64,000 nt of DNA from Clostridia bacterium. GTDB lineage: Bacteria > Bacillota > Clostridia > Christensenellales > Aristaeellaceae. The notes under the pieces were generated by a model. That model saw only the letters and a program-made list of their open reading frames with translations, was not told the DNA's origin and made no database searches. The stretch lies in NCBI GenBank assembly GCA_017502305.1, contig JAFVVG010000047.1, positions 1 to 64,000 of the forward strand, written 5' to 3'. Position numbers and translations under genes: made by a program. Within the stretch, counting starts at the first letter, position 1; every line of letters begins with the position of its first letter. Shown here in pieces: positions 8,327-16,763 of this stretch.

Positions 8327-9685
8327 ATGATGAAAAAGAAATTCTCCCTCTCCACAACGCATATGATTATGCTGAGTTTTTTAGCGGTGATTCTTGTTGG
8401 AAGCCTTCTTCTGTCTCTACCGATCAGTTCTGCAAACGGCAAAGCAGTTCCGTATCTGGATGCTCTGTTTACAGCCACTACAGCCACCTGCGTAACGGGG
8501 TTGGTAACACTTCCTACAGTAACAACGTGGAGTGTGTTTGGGCAAGTAATAATCTTGGTTCTGATCCAAGTAGGGGGGTTAGGCGTTATAACGATTATGT
8601 CTGCCATAATGATTCTGCTGCAAAAACGAATGGGGATCAACAGCCGGCTTCTGCTGCAGGATGCATTGAACCTGAACAGTCTTTCCGGTATTGTTCGCTT
8701 CGTTAAACGTGTGCTTCTGGGAACCTTCTTGGTGGAAGGAATTGGCGCATTGCTTTACATGATCGAGTTTGTACCTGAGTATGGTCTGAGAGGGATCTGG
8801 ATATCTGTATTTACATCTATTTCAGCCTTTTGCAATGCTGGTATTGATATCATTGCGGAGAACAGCTTGTGCAACTATGCAACAAATCCCCTCATTAACG
8901 CCGTCACCAGCCTGCTGATTATTTTAGGTGGCATCGGATATATTGTGTGGTGGGATATGATGGGACTTGGTAAAAGAACTGCGCAAAAGAAACACATGAG
9001 TTTCCGCAACCTCTCCCTACATAGCAAAATTGCTATTGTTACAACTTTGATTCTGATCTTTGGCGGCGGGGTACTTATCTTGTTGTTTGAGTATGATAAT
9101 CCGCTGACCATCGGCAACCTGTCCATTTTCGACAAAATACAAGTCTCTCTGTTCCAGTCGATTTCCACGAGAACAGCCGGTTTTGCAACTGTTCCGCAGC
9201 AAAATTTGACCAATGCTTCCTCTATCCTTTGCCTGCTGCTCATGTCTATTGGCGGTTCTCCTGTTGGTACTGCCGGCGGAATAAAAACAGTAACCGTTGC
9301 TGTTTTGGTGGTATCGGCAATTGCAACGATTCAGAACAAGCAGGAAGTATCTATGTTCAACCGCAATATTTCCAAGCAGATGGTTAACAAGGCAGTGGCT
9401 GTTACCTTGATGTCCTTTTCGATTATGCTCACATCCACCATTCTGCTTTCTGCTGTATCCGGTGCGGATGCCCTGGATATCTTTTTTGAAACAGTCAGCG
9501 CTACCGCAACGGTGGGCTTGACTCGGGATCTGACACCAGTTCTGAATTCCGCAGGGAAAATGATTATCATCGGAACCATGTACCTTGGCAGAGTGGGTCC
9601 GATTTCGCTGGCACTTGCATTGAATTCTGGAAAGAAGCATCAGAACATCATCAAGAATCCCACAGAAGAAATCAGTGTTGGATAA
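8327..9685 (+). CDS. ktrB: Potassium uptake membrane subunit, TrkH/KtrB family
   Basis: 452 aa from the ATG at 8327, preceded by AAGGA with 8-nt spacing; an in-frame ATG at 8306 lacks such a site. It is a polytopic membrane protein with the repeated pore-loop features of the SKT potassium transporter superfamily: TATCVTGL, SISTRTAGFA, GGSPVGTAGGIKT and TVSATATVGLT. KtrB forms the K+ translocation pore and is gated by the cytoplasmic KtrA ring. The ktrA-like gene follows after 12 nt, so the two form an operon. The DNA is visibly less GC-rich than its neighbours, which may mean acquisition by transfer. Confidence 0.92.
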   Translation: MMKKKFSLSTTHMIMLSFLAVILVGSLLLSLPISSANGKAVPYLDALFTATTATCVTGLVTLPTVTTWSVFGQVIILVLIQVGGLGVITIMSAIMILLQKRMGINSRLLLQDALNLNSLSGIVRFVKRVLLGTFLVEGIGALLYMIEFVPEYGLRGIWISVFTSISAFCNAGIDIIAENSLCNYATNPLINAVTSLLIILGGIGYIVWWDMMGLGKRTAQKKHMSFRNLSLHSKIAIVTTLILIFGGGVLILLFEYDNPLTIGNLSIFDKIQVSLFQSISTRTAGFATVPQQNLTNASSILCLLLMSIGGSPVGTAGGIKTVTVAVLVVSAIATIQNKQEVSMFNRNISKQMVNKAVAVTLMSFSIMLTSTILLSAVSGADALDIFFETVSATATVGLTRDLTPVLNSAGKMIIIGTMYLGRVGPISLALALNSGKKHQNIIKNPTEEISVG

Positions 9686-9697
9686 AGGAGCGTTGAT

Positions 9698-10348
9698 TTG
9701 ACCATGAAAAAAACGTATGCAGTATTTGGTCTGGGGCGGTACGGTATTGCTGTAGCCCGTGAACTCGTCCGTAACGGTGCAGAAGTAATCGCTGTGGACG
9801 TCGATGAAAGGATTGTGAATACAGCTGCAGACGAACTGCCGATCTGCAAATGTGCTGACGTTACCGATCCCGAAGTCATCCGGCAGTTGGGCATTTCCAA
9901 CGTGGATGTAGTCATCATTTCAATGGCCACCAACCTGGAAGCCAGCGTTATGGCAGTAACCCTTTGCAAGGAAATCGGTGTAAAGACTGTAATCGCCAAG
10001 AGTGCCAATGAAATGCATCAGAAGATTCTCATTCGTGTTGGTGCGGACACGGTTGTGTTTCCGGAAAACGAATCCGGCATCCGCTTGGCTAAAAATTTGC
10101 TCAGTTCCGGTTTCGTCGACATGGTTTCTCTGGCGAAAAATGTATCGATGATAGAACTGGATGTAAAACCGGAGTGGGTGAATAAAAACCTGATCGAGTT
10201 GAATATGCGAAAAAAGTATTCCGTCAATGTGGTGGCTATCCACAAAGGAGAATCTGTCAGTGTGGATGTTGATCCCCATGCACCGCTGCAAGCAGATGAC
10301 AAACTGATTGTGATTGCGAATACGGCGAAACTGTCTGAATTGATCTGA
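9698..10348 (+). CDS. ktrA: Potassium uptake regulatory subunit, TrkA/KtrA family
   Basis: 216 aa if started at TTG 9698, which is 7 nt after AAAGGAG; the ATG at 9704 is 13 nt away. The N-terminal Rossmann RCK_N domain has the nucleotide-binding motif GLGRYG and an acidic residue at the end of strand 2 (AVDVDE). A TrkA_C (RCK_C) domain, about residues 135-216, follows. KtrA-type proteins form a cytosolic octameric ring that gates KtrB in response to ATP/ADP or NAD(H), and RCK_C domains often bind c-di-AMP. It is in an operon with ktrB. Confidence 0.92.
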   Translation: MTMKKTYAVFGLGRYGIAVARELVRNGAEVIAVDVDERIVNTAADELPICKCADVTDPEVIRQLGISNVDVVIISMATNLEASVMAVTLCKEIGVKTVIAKSANEMHQKILIRVGADTVVFPENESGIRLAKNLLSSGFVDMVSLAKNVSMIELDVKPEWVNKNLIELNMRKKYSVNVVAIHKGESVSVDVDPHAPLQADDKLIVIANTAKLSELI

Positions 10349-10419
10349 TTGTAGAGAAGCTGCACTTCAGGCAAGGCGAATCCGAAATGGCAATCGTCAC
10401 CCAGAACAAGCCAATTACC
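10349..10419. other. Spacer after ktrA
   Basis: The 319-bp gap between ktrA and the CotH gene contains no convincing gene. This first part has nothing recognisable; the rest holds a dispersed repeat (10420-10604) and the terminator of the convergent CotH gene. Confidence 0.6.
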
Positions 10420-10604
10420 AAATCCCAATTTGCCGAGCAGACGTCCCCCTCTTTCCCATTGTTTCAGGAGGGCGCAATCATGCGCGCCGTATCGGTGTAT
10501 TGCGTTTATTAGGCCACATAAGAAAACGAGCATCCGATTTTTTAGCGGATGCTCGTTTGTTCGTTGTTGGATAAACTGTTCCTTCAGAATCCTCACGCCG
10601 GGGG
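10420..10604 (+). repeat. Dispersed intergenic element, copy A (about 180 nt)
   Basis: This segment aligns over its whole length with the reverse complement of 23070-23261. Shared blocks include AAATxCCAATTTGxCGAGCAG, CCCTCTTTCCC, GAGGGCGCAATxATxCGCGC, CCACATAAGxAAACGAGCATC, TTCGTTGT and AGAATCCTC. It contains a 12-bp hairpin (AACGAGCATCCG/CGGATGCTCGTT, 10524-10556) followed by a T-rich stretch, so it may also terminate the ktrBA transcript. It starts 71 nt after the ktrA stop. Confidence 0.75.
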
Positions 10605-10624
10605 AAGATCCTTTTTTGCGTATG

Positions 10625-10656
10625 AAAAAACCGCCCGGAGCGTTGGCTGCGGGCGG
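10625..10656 (-). terminator. Terminator of the CotH gene
   Basis: On the minus strand CCGCCCG (10650-10656) pairs with CGGGCGG (10631-10637), followed by six T (10625-10630). It lies just after the CotH stop codon. Confidence 0.85.
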
Positions 10657-10667
10657 TGGTGGTGGGT

Positions 10668-12620
10668 TTATTCGAAAATGGCCTGTACGCTGAAGGCCTG
10701 GTCGAAGGTAACGGTGACGGTTAAGTCCGTCTCGCTGGAGAGCGTTGCGCCATCAGCTGTCCAGCCCTTGAAGGTGTGGCCTTCGGCGGGAAGGGCAGTC
10801 AGGGTGATGGGATGCTCGGTGAAGTACATGCCGGTATAGGAGGTCTGGGGGATCCGCGTGCGGTTTACCTGAACACTGCCCAGGGCAGCATCACTGACGG
10901 TGACGGTGACCCGCGCGGGGGCGCTGTAACCGAAGGCACGGCGCAGGATCTCGGGCATGTAAGTGTAACGGCCCCGCAGGTAGGTGGCCAGCTGATCCAG
11001 TTTGGTGGACTGGTGGTGGTCAAGGCTCCACAGGGCAACCCAGTCCGGGCCGAAACGCTTGAAGGTATCCCGCATCAGGTGTTCGTATACGGGACGCATC
11101 TCCCTGAGCATTTGCTCCATGCGCTTGGTTTCAAAGTTGAGGTTGCGCATGTCGCACATGGCCAGCACGAATTCCTTGCGGAAGTCCGGGTTCTGGTAGA
11201 GGGAGTAGAACATGCGCTGGGGATGGCGCTCCTCGGCGTCCTCAGCGGGGGCGCTGAGGGCGGGGGTGATGTTATCCGTATCGAAGGCACGGCCGTTGCC
11301 CCAGATATCCGCGCCCTGCTCGGTATCAAAAAGCAGGAAGCGCCACTGGCCATCGCAATAGGGCGCGTCGCTGGTTTCCCGGGCGCGCCAGATCATCCAG
11401 TTGTTGTTCTGGAAGATGCTGTCGGTATTGTTGACGTAAAGGTGCAGCGCGCAATACTGGGCAAAAGCGGGAAGATCCAGCATTTCGCAGGCCTTGCGGT
11501 AGTTCTCCTCGTTGGTCATGTCGCCGTAGGCGATGAAATCAAACATTTCCTCGAAGAGCTCCACGTCGCTTTCCACGCCGTCCTCCAGGCGGCCGTTCTT
11601 GAAGACGACCACGTTTTCATCGGGCACGCCGTAGTTGTTTTCAACGGCGTGATCGCTGTATTCCTCGGTAATGTTATACATGCCCCAGTATTCGCCGTTG
11701 ATAAACACCACGCAGGGGACGCTGGTCTGGGTCATGTAGTCCAGGCCCTCGCCCAGGCGCTGGAAGAAGGGATCGCGCAGGCGGGTGTTTTCGCTGTCGT
11801 TGCCGCCGTTGCGCAGGGTGAAGGATTTGTATTTCTCCACCTGGCCGTTGCCGTCGGCACGGGGATTGTCGCCCAGGATGGGGAACTTCAGGCTCTTTTC
11901 GCCGTATTGCTCACGGGCGATGAGGCGCAGGCTTTTCTGGTTGAAATAGCGGGAAACGCCGCCCTTGATGCGAATGCCCATATCCTGGGTGAAGCCCACG
12001 GTGCCGTCGGCTGCCAGATACTGCACGGTTACGGGGCGCTCCCATTCCATGCCCCTCAGGGAGAAGTTGCCCTGGGTCTGCCAGTTCTCATAGGGGGATG
12101 TCTGCTCGGAATCCCACTCGGCCCAGTGCGCGCCCAGCACATAGATGCCCGTTTCATAATCGAAAAGATCCTCGGCGTTCATCATCAGGGAGATGACGGG
12201 CACGTCGCCGTAAAGCTCCTCCCGGTCAACATTGACAAAGTAGGTGCCGTTGATGACCTCTGTCTCCTGGCCGTTGGGATAGACAGCCCAGGCCCGGATG
12301 ATGTGAGCTTTGGTGATGTTTTCCACGGGGATGAAATCCGTGTAGGTGACGCCGCCCTGGGCGGAAAGATCGTTGGGCTCCTCGGTGCGGTCCTCCAGGT
12401 AGAAGGCGCCGTCGTAATAGAAGCTGCTTTCGCCGTCCTCGGTGGGGACGGAGCCGTCCAGGGTATAATAGATATCTGCGTCGGGATCGTCGCAGAAAAT
12501 CTCGACCTCGATAGGCTCGTCATAGAAGCCGCTTTCGTGGCTGAACCACAGTCCCTCCTGGGCCAGGGCGCAGGCGGGCAGCAAAACGAGCAGACAAAGG
12601 GCAATCACAAGTTTACGCAT
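10668..12620 (-). CDS. Secreted CotH-type kinase-fold protein
   Basis: 650 aa with a signal peptide ending near ALAQE (about residue 21). An N-terminal chitobiase/hexosaminidase C-terminal-like domain (about 25-125; ADIYYTLDGSVPT) is followed by a CotH domain (about 140-500) with QKSLRLIAREQYG, SFTLRNGGND, FINGEYWGMYNITEEY and LLFDTEQGAD. The C-terminus (about 570-650) resembles a divergent InlB B-repeat (FKGWTADG). CotH of Bacillus is an atypical protein kinase of the spore coat; family members also occur in secreted glycan-associated proteins, which fits the accessory domains better. Catalytic activity is not proved. It is monocistronic, with an AAGGAG site before the ATG. Confidence 0.9.
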   Translation of the reverse strand: MRKLVIALCLLVLLPACALAQEGLWFSHESGFYDEPIEVEIFCDDPDADIYYTLDGSVPTEDGESSFYYDGAFYLEDRTEEPNDLSAQGGVTYTDFIPVENITKAHIIRAWAVYPNGQETEVINGTYFVNVDREELYGDVPVISLMMNAEDLFDYETGIYVLGAHWAEWDSEQTSPYENWQTQGNFSLRGMEWERPVTVQYLAADGTVGFTQDMGIRIKGGVSRYFNQKSLRLIAREQYGEKSLKFPILGDNPRADGNGQVEKYKSFTLRNGGNDSENTRLRDPFFQRLGEGLDYMTQTSVPCVVFINGEYWGMYNITEEYSDHAVENNYGVPDENVVVFKNGRLEDGVESDVELFEEMFDFIAYGDMTNEENYRKACEMLDLPAFAQYCALHLYVNNTDSIFQNNNWMIWRARETSDAPYCDGQWRFLLFDTEQGADIWGNGRAFDTDNITPALSAPAEDAEERHPQRMFYSLYQNPDFRKEFVLAMCDMRNLNFETKRMEQMLREMRPVYEHLMRDTFKRFGPDWVALWSLDHHQSTKLDQLATYLRGRYTYMPEILRRAFGYSAPARVTVTVSDAALGSVQVNRTRIPQTSYTGMYFTEHPITLTALPAEGHTFKGWTADGATLSSETDLTVTVTFDQAFSVQAIFE

Positions 12621-12656
12621 GGCAGCATTCTCCTTGTCAAAACGTGCTATGGGTTG

Positions 12657-12685
12657 ACTTTATCACAAAGCTGGTTATCCGTCAA
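12657..12685 (-). promoter_or_regulatory. Promoter of the CotH gene
   Basis: On the minus strand TTGACG (12680-12685), 17-nt spacer, TAAAGT (12657-12662). Confidence 0.6.
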
Positions 12686-12740
12686 CCAAAAGGGGCGGGT
12701 GATGACAAAAAACAAGCGATACCAGGCAAAAAATACCCCT

Positions 12741-12768
12741 TTCACAGAAAGGATTTTTATGGTAAAAT
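12741..12768 (+). promoter_or_regulatory. Possible promoter of the GGDEF sensor gene
   Basis: TTCACA (12741-12746), 16 nt, TAAAAT (12763-12768). A TTGACA at 12771-12776 has no good -10 partner. Confidence 0.4.
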
Positions 12769-12851
12769 AATTGACACGATAGGATGTATATGCCATGTAA
12801 CGAAATTCGCCCGGGCGGGCGGATCCATTTTGCGGACGAGGAGGCCACGCG

Positions 12852-14801
12852 ATGATCACGGATAAGCGGAAAACACTGGGCGTATTCATGAACAAAGCGG
12901 ATCTGAACTTCCAGAATACGGTGCAGAGGGTCACGCGTCAGCGCGCCCGTGAAATGGGCTATGATATCTTTTATTTTTTCACGGTGGGCTATCGCGAAAG
13001 CGCCAACTTCTATGATGAGCAGGAAAAAGGCATGTTCGCCTTTACCCCCATCGAAAAGCTGGACGGCGTGCTGGTTACGCCGGATACCTATGATATGCCC
13101 GGCTTCCGCGACGCCTTGTTTGATATGCTGGAAAGGCGCGCGACCTGCCCTGTGGTCTGTGTCCGCGACCGGCTGAGCAAGTTTGACAGCTTCTATACCG
13201 ATGAGGACAAAGCCCTCCGCCCGCTGATGCGGCACCTGCTGGAGGAACACGGCTTCCGCAAGATCTGCTTCCTGGCCGGATACAAGGAGCATCCCGACAG
13301 CAACGCCCGCCTGGCCTGCTATCTGGATGAAATGGAAAAGCACGGCGTGCCGCTGCCTGCCAACGCGGTTTATCATGGCAGCATGTGGAGCCGCGGAATC
13401 GATAAGGCATACGAGTATTTCTACAGCGATCCCGCCAATTGGCCGGAGGCTGTTGTCTGCGCCAACGATTATATGGCCCATGCCCTCATCGAAGAGGTGA
13501 ACAAGCATGGCTATAATGTGCCCAAGGATACGGTGATCACCGGCTTTGACGACATCGCCGCATCCAAGCGCTCTGTGCCCTCCCTGACCACGGTGGGCCA
13601 GGATTATACCAAGATGGTCGGCCGCGCCATGGACCTTCTGCACGAGCGTATCCAGCAGAAGGAAAAGGGCATTGTGGAATATGAATATCAGCACCGGGGC
13701 ATTTCCGGCGCCCTGGAGATCCGCGAAAGCTGCGGCTGTGCCACCAGGCCCGATGCCGCTCAGCTCAGCGACGAGGTGCATCGCCTGGAGCAGGAAAACC
13801 GGAATATGGGCCAGCGTGAGGTCAGCCAGACCTATTTCGCCATCGAGCTGAACAGCGCCGACAGTTATGCCGAGGTGCATGAAACCATCTTCCGCAAGCT
13901 GGAGGACGTGCCCACCATCCGGGACTTCTATCTTTGCCTCTTCCGGGACGAGAAAGGCTTTGCCGGCAGCATCACTCCCCAGGCGCAGCTGGTTTCCGCC
14001 ATCCGCGACAGGGAAGATGGCGGTATGCCCATGACCTGCTTCGACAGGGATTATCTGCTGCCCGCCTGCGCGGAACGCCCTGACGAGCCCCAGGCCTTCT
14101 ATATTCACCTGCTGCATCAGCGCCATAATACGTATGGCTATACGGTTATACAGTTCAACGGCGACGCCACCCCCAGCCAGTTCTACCTGCACTGGAACAT
14201 CATTGTTTCCATCGCCCTGAGAAACCTGGATTATCAGGGCAAGCTGAAGGCGCTTTATGAAGAGCGCCGCCGCTCCTCCATTACCGACGCGCTGACGGGC
14301 CTGAACAACCGCCGCGGCCTGACGGAGCAGGTGGAGCCCATCTGGCAGGATATGTGCCGCCAGGGCAGAACGGTATGCTTCGTCTCCATGGATTTGGATA
14401 ACCTCAAGCCCATCAACGATACCTTCGGGCATAAGGGCGGCGACGAAGCCCTGCGCACCATTGCCGAGGGGATCCGCGCCGCGGCGCCTGAAAACGCCAC
14501 GGCGGCCCGCATCGGCGGCGATGAATACCTGATCTTCATTCCCGATTGCGATGAGGATGACGCCGCTGCCTTCCAGGGCCGGTTCGCGGCCTATCTGGCG
14601 GAGCACAACCAGCATTCCCGCTTCCCGGTGGGCGCCTCGGTGGGTACGTGGGTGGTCAGGCTGGAGGAAGGCCTGACGCTGGATCACTGCGTCAACGAGA
14701 GTGACGCCAGCCTGTATAAGGCAAAGCATATGCGCCATGCCGAGCTGGAGGCCCATGCCCGCAGCTTCGGCGGCAAAAGGAGAACCTATGGTCAGGAATA
14801 A
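12852..14801 (+). CDS. LacI-type sugar-sensor domain fused to GGDEF diguanylate cyclase
   Basis: 649 aa. Residues about 1-295 form a periplasmic-binding/LacI-like ligand-binding domain (GVLVTPDTYDMPGF; VITGFDDIAASKRSVPSLTTV) without the DNA-binding HTH of a true LacI repressor, followed by a CGC cysteine motif (ESCGCATRP). A middle linker region precedes a GGDEF domain (about 470-635) with DALTGLNNRRG, DLDNLKPIND and an intact RIGGDEYLIF signature (about 554-558). The product should be c-di-GMP in response to a bound small molecule. No signal peptide or membrane segment is seen, so sensing is probably cytoplasmic. The GH43 gene begins within its last codons, suggesting that the ligand is a glycan product. 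Confidence 0.88.
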   Translation: MITDKRKTLGVFMNKADLNFQNTVQRVTRQRAREMGYDIFYFFTVGYRESANFYDEQEKGMFAFTPIEKLDGVLVTPDTYDMPGFRDALFDMLERRATCPVVCVRDRLSKFDSFYTDEDKALRPLMRHLLEEHGFRKICFLAGYKEHPDSNARLACYLDEMEKHGVPLPANAVYHGSMWSRGIDKAYEYFYSDPANWPEAVVCANDYMAHALIEEVNKHGYNVPKDTVITGFDDIAASKRSVPSLTTVGQDYTKMVGRAMDLLHERIQQKEKGIVEYEYQHRGISGALEIRESCGCATRPDAAQLSDEVHRLEQENRNMGQREVSQTYFAIELNSADSYAEVHETIFRKLEDVPTIRDFYLCLFRDEKGFAGSITPQAQLVSAIRDREDGGMPMTCFDRDYLLPACAERPDEPQAFYIHLLHQRHNTYGYTVIQFNGDATPSQFYLHWNIIVSIALRNLDYQGKLKALYEERRRSSITDALTGLNNRRGLTEQVEPIWQDMCRQGRTVCFVSMDLDNLKPINDTFGHKGGDEALRTIAEGIRAAAPENATAARIGGDEYLIFIPDCDEDDAAAFQGRFAAYLAEHNQHSRFPVGASVGTWVVRLEEGLTLDHCVNESDASLYKAKHMRHAELEAHARSFGGKRRTYGQE

Positions 14802-15537
14802 CCCCATTATCTGGGCCGATTACCCCGACCTGGATATCATTCGGGTCAACGATATCTACTATATGTGCACCACCACGATGCACGTTTTTCCCGGCGGCGA
14901 GATTCTTCGCTCCCGGGATCTTCTTCATTGGGAGCATTGCGCCTACGTCTATGACACGCTGGGGGAGCATCCCGGCCAGCGGCTGGACGACGGCAAAGGG
15001 ATCTACGGCCAGGGCATGTGGGCGGGCAGCCTGCGGCATCATGGCGGTAAGTTCCACCTGGTGTTCATGTGCAATGATACCCACTCCGCTTATTACTTCA
15101 CCGCTGAAAAGGCGGAAGGCCCCTGGCAGCGCCACCCCATGGCCGGCTTTTACCACGATCCCTCCATCCTGTTTGATGATGACGGGCGGGTGTATATCGC
15201 CTACGGAAACCGGGAAATTCACCTCACGGAGCTGGAAAGCGGCCTTTCCGCCCCCAAGGAAGGCGGGTTGGACCGGGTGATCCTCCGGGATGAATGCCAG
15301 GGCCTGGGCTGGGAAGGCAGCCACCTGTATAAGCTGAACGGCAAGTACTATCTCTTTGGCATTCATTGGCCCAAGGGAAGCTGCCGTGCGGAGGGCTGCT
15401 TTGTGGCAGACTCCCTGGAAGGCGAGTTCCGGGGCGGGGAAATTTTGTCCCAGCCCTTCCATGGCCGTGGCGACGGCCCCGCTCAGGGCGGCATTGTGCA
15501 GACACCCCAGGGCGATTGGTATCTGATGGTTTTCTAG
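14788..15537 (+). CDS. GH43-family glycoside hydrolase, catalytic part, ends at an in-frame TAG
   Basis: 249 aa from the ATG at 14788, which follows AAAGGAGA and overlaps the end of the GGDEF gene by 14 nt. It carries the five-bladed propeller features of GH43 (beta-xylosidase/arabinofuranosidase clan): an early Asp (NNPIIWADYPDLDIIRV), HDPSILFDDDGRVYIAYG and GWEGSHLYKLNGKYYL with the likely catalytic Glu. The frame stops at TAG 15535-15537 directly before DHGAVGRIPVL, which continues in the same frame. GH43 relatives read FQDHGAVGR here, so the TAG stands in place of a Gln codon, one C-to-T change from CAG. No signal peptide, so probably an intracellular oligosaccharide enzyme. See the next entry. 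Confidence 0.85.
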   Translation: MVRNNPIIWADYPDLDIIRVNDIYYMCTTTMHVFPGGEILRSRDLLHWEHCAYVYDTLGEHPGQRLDDGKGIYGQGMWAGSLRHHGGKFHLVFMCNDTHSAYYFTAEKAEGPWQRHPMAGFYHDPSILFDDDGRVYIAYGNREIHLTELESGLSAPKEGGLDRVILRDECQGLGWEGSHLYKLNGKYYLFGIHWPKGSCRAEGCFVADSLEGEFRGGEILSQPFHGRGDGPAQGGIVQTPQGDWYLMVF

Positions 15538-16221
15538 GATCACGGCGCGGTGGGGCGCATTCCTGTGCTGGCCCCCATGCGCTGGGAAAATGATTTCCCC
15601 GTGGTGCCGCCCCTGCCGGAAAGCTTCCGGTGCGGGGAAGTGCAGGTCAGGCCCATGGTGGACAGCGCCTCCCTGCGGGATGGCATCGGCAGCGTGTGGC
15701 AGTGGAACCACGAGCCCCATTGGGAGCTGATCCACCAGGACGAAAACGGCCTGCGCCTGACCACCGACAGGTTGGTGGAGCAGCTGCCCCAGTCCGTCAA
15801 TACGCTGACGCAGCGCACCTTTGGCCCCAGCTGCGCGGTGGAGGTCACCGTGGACGGCACAGACCTGAATGCCGGTGATTTCGCCGGCCTGTGCGCGCTG
15901 CAGGGCTGCTTTGGGCAGATCGCGCTTACCAGGGATGAAAGCGGCTTTGCCCTGGCCATGACCACCCACGAGGGCGAACAGGTACGGGTTGCGTGGAGCG
16001 ATGCTGTGGCGAAGCTCCGGGCGGAATTTGACTTCCGGGATGATACGGTGCGCTTCTTCTATAAGGATCATGGCTGGCGGCCCCTGGGGGACGCCCACCG
16101 GCTCTACTACCTGCTGGACCACTTCATGGGCGTGCGGGCAGGGCTGTTCTGTTACAGCACAAAGCAAACCGGCGGAAGCGCGGTCTTTGCCGATTTTGTC
16201 TACCATAAGGAGCAAGCATGA
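15538..16221 (+). pseudogene. GH43 glycoside hydrolase, continuation after the in-frame TAG (C-terminal beta-sandwich)
   Basis: The reading frame of the GH43 gene continues uninterrupted for 227 codons after the TAG. It completes the catalytic domain (DHGAVGRIPVLAPMRW) and then a concanavalin-A-like C-terminal domain typical of GH43 xylosidases (LRLTTDRLVEQLPQ; a final ADFVYHKEQ strand). There is no ribosome-binding site of its own; the first possible start is GTG 15550. The C-terminal half has kept an open frame and conserved residues, so the interruption is recent, a sequencing error, or a suppressed or recoded codon. It ends in TGA overlapping the start of the next gene. Confidence 0.8.
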
Positions 16222-16718
16222 ACATCATTTTGCAGCCCGTCCCTTTTGAGAAGCGGGCCACGCTGAACAACCTGCTGGAAAAGTACAATTACGAGTTTTC
16301 CCAATACGACAAGATACCCTTTGGCCCGGACGGCCTGTTCAGCTACTGGCCCCTGGACCTGTATTGGACAGAGGAAAAGCGTGCCGCCTATTTCATCATG
16401 GTGGAGGAAAACCTGGCGGGCTTTGCCCTCATCAACGATCATCCGGAATGCGAAAAGCCCCTCGACTGGGCTGTGGCGGAGTTCTTTGTGGCCTATCCCT
16501 ACCGCCGCCGGGGCGTGGGCAGCCGGGTGATGGAGGAAATCTTCCGCCGGCACAAGGGTGTGTGGCACATCAAGTACCACCCGGCCAACGCCGCCAGCGT
16601 GGCCTTCTGGAACGGCATTGCCCAGCGCCACGCCGCCGGCGCGGTGGAGAAGCTCCGGGGCACAGAGGATTACTACGACGGCACGCCCTCGGAAGTGCTG
16701 GTGTTTGAAACGAAATAA
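16218..16718 (+). CDS. GNAT-family N-acetyltransferase
   Basis: 166 aa. The acetyl-CoA-binding signature is visible as VAYPYRRRGVGSRVMEEIF (about 94-112), followed by the expected NAASVAFWN segment. GNAT enzymes transfer acetyl from acetyl-CoA to an amine; the acceptor cannot be predicted. The ATG overlaps the stop of the GH43 frame (ATGA), implying translational coupling. That coupling would be weak if ribosomes stop at the GH43 TAG 680 nt upstream. Confidence 0.85.
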   Translation: MNIILQPVPFEKRATLNNLLEKYNYEFSQYDKIPFGPDGLFSYWPLDLYWTEEKRAAYFIMVEENLAGFALINDHPECEKPLDWAVAEFFVAYPYRRRGVGSRVMEEIFRRHKGVWHIKYHPANAASVAFWNGIAQRHAAGAVEKLRGTEDYYDGTPSEVLVFETK

Positions 16719-16722
16719 AAAA

Positions 16723-16759
16723 ACGGTATCTGTGCATACGCTCAGGTACCGTTTTTGAT
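16723..16759 (+). terminator. Terminator between convergent genes
   Basis: AACGGTA pairs with TACCGTT around an internally paired loop (16725-16755), with A-rich and T-rich flanks on the two sides, so it can act on both strands. Confidence 0.7.
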
Positions 16760-16763
16760 GCGC

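Noticed and set aside
12675..14807. 710-codon minus-strand open frame, and the 664-codon plus-strand frame at 10776-12770
   Set aside because: Antisense shadows of the GGDEF and CotH genes; translations are alanine/glycine/histidine-rich with no domain.
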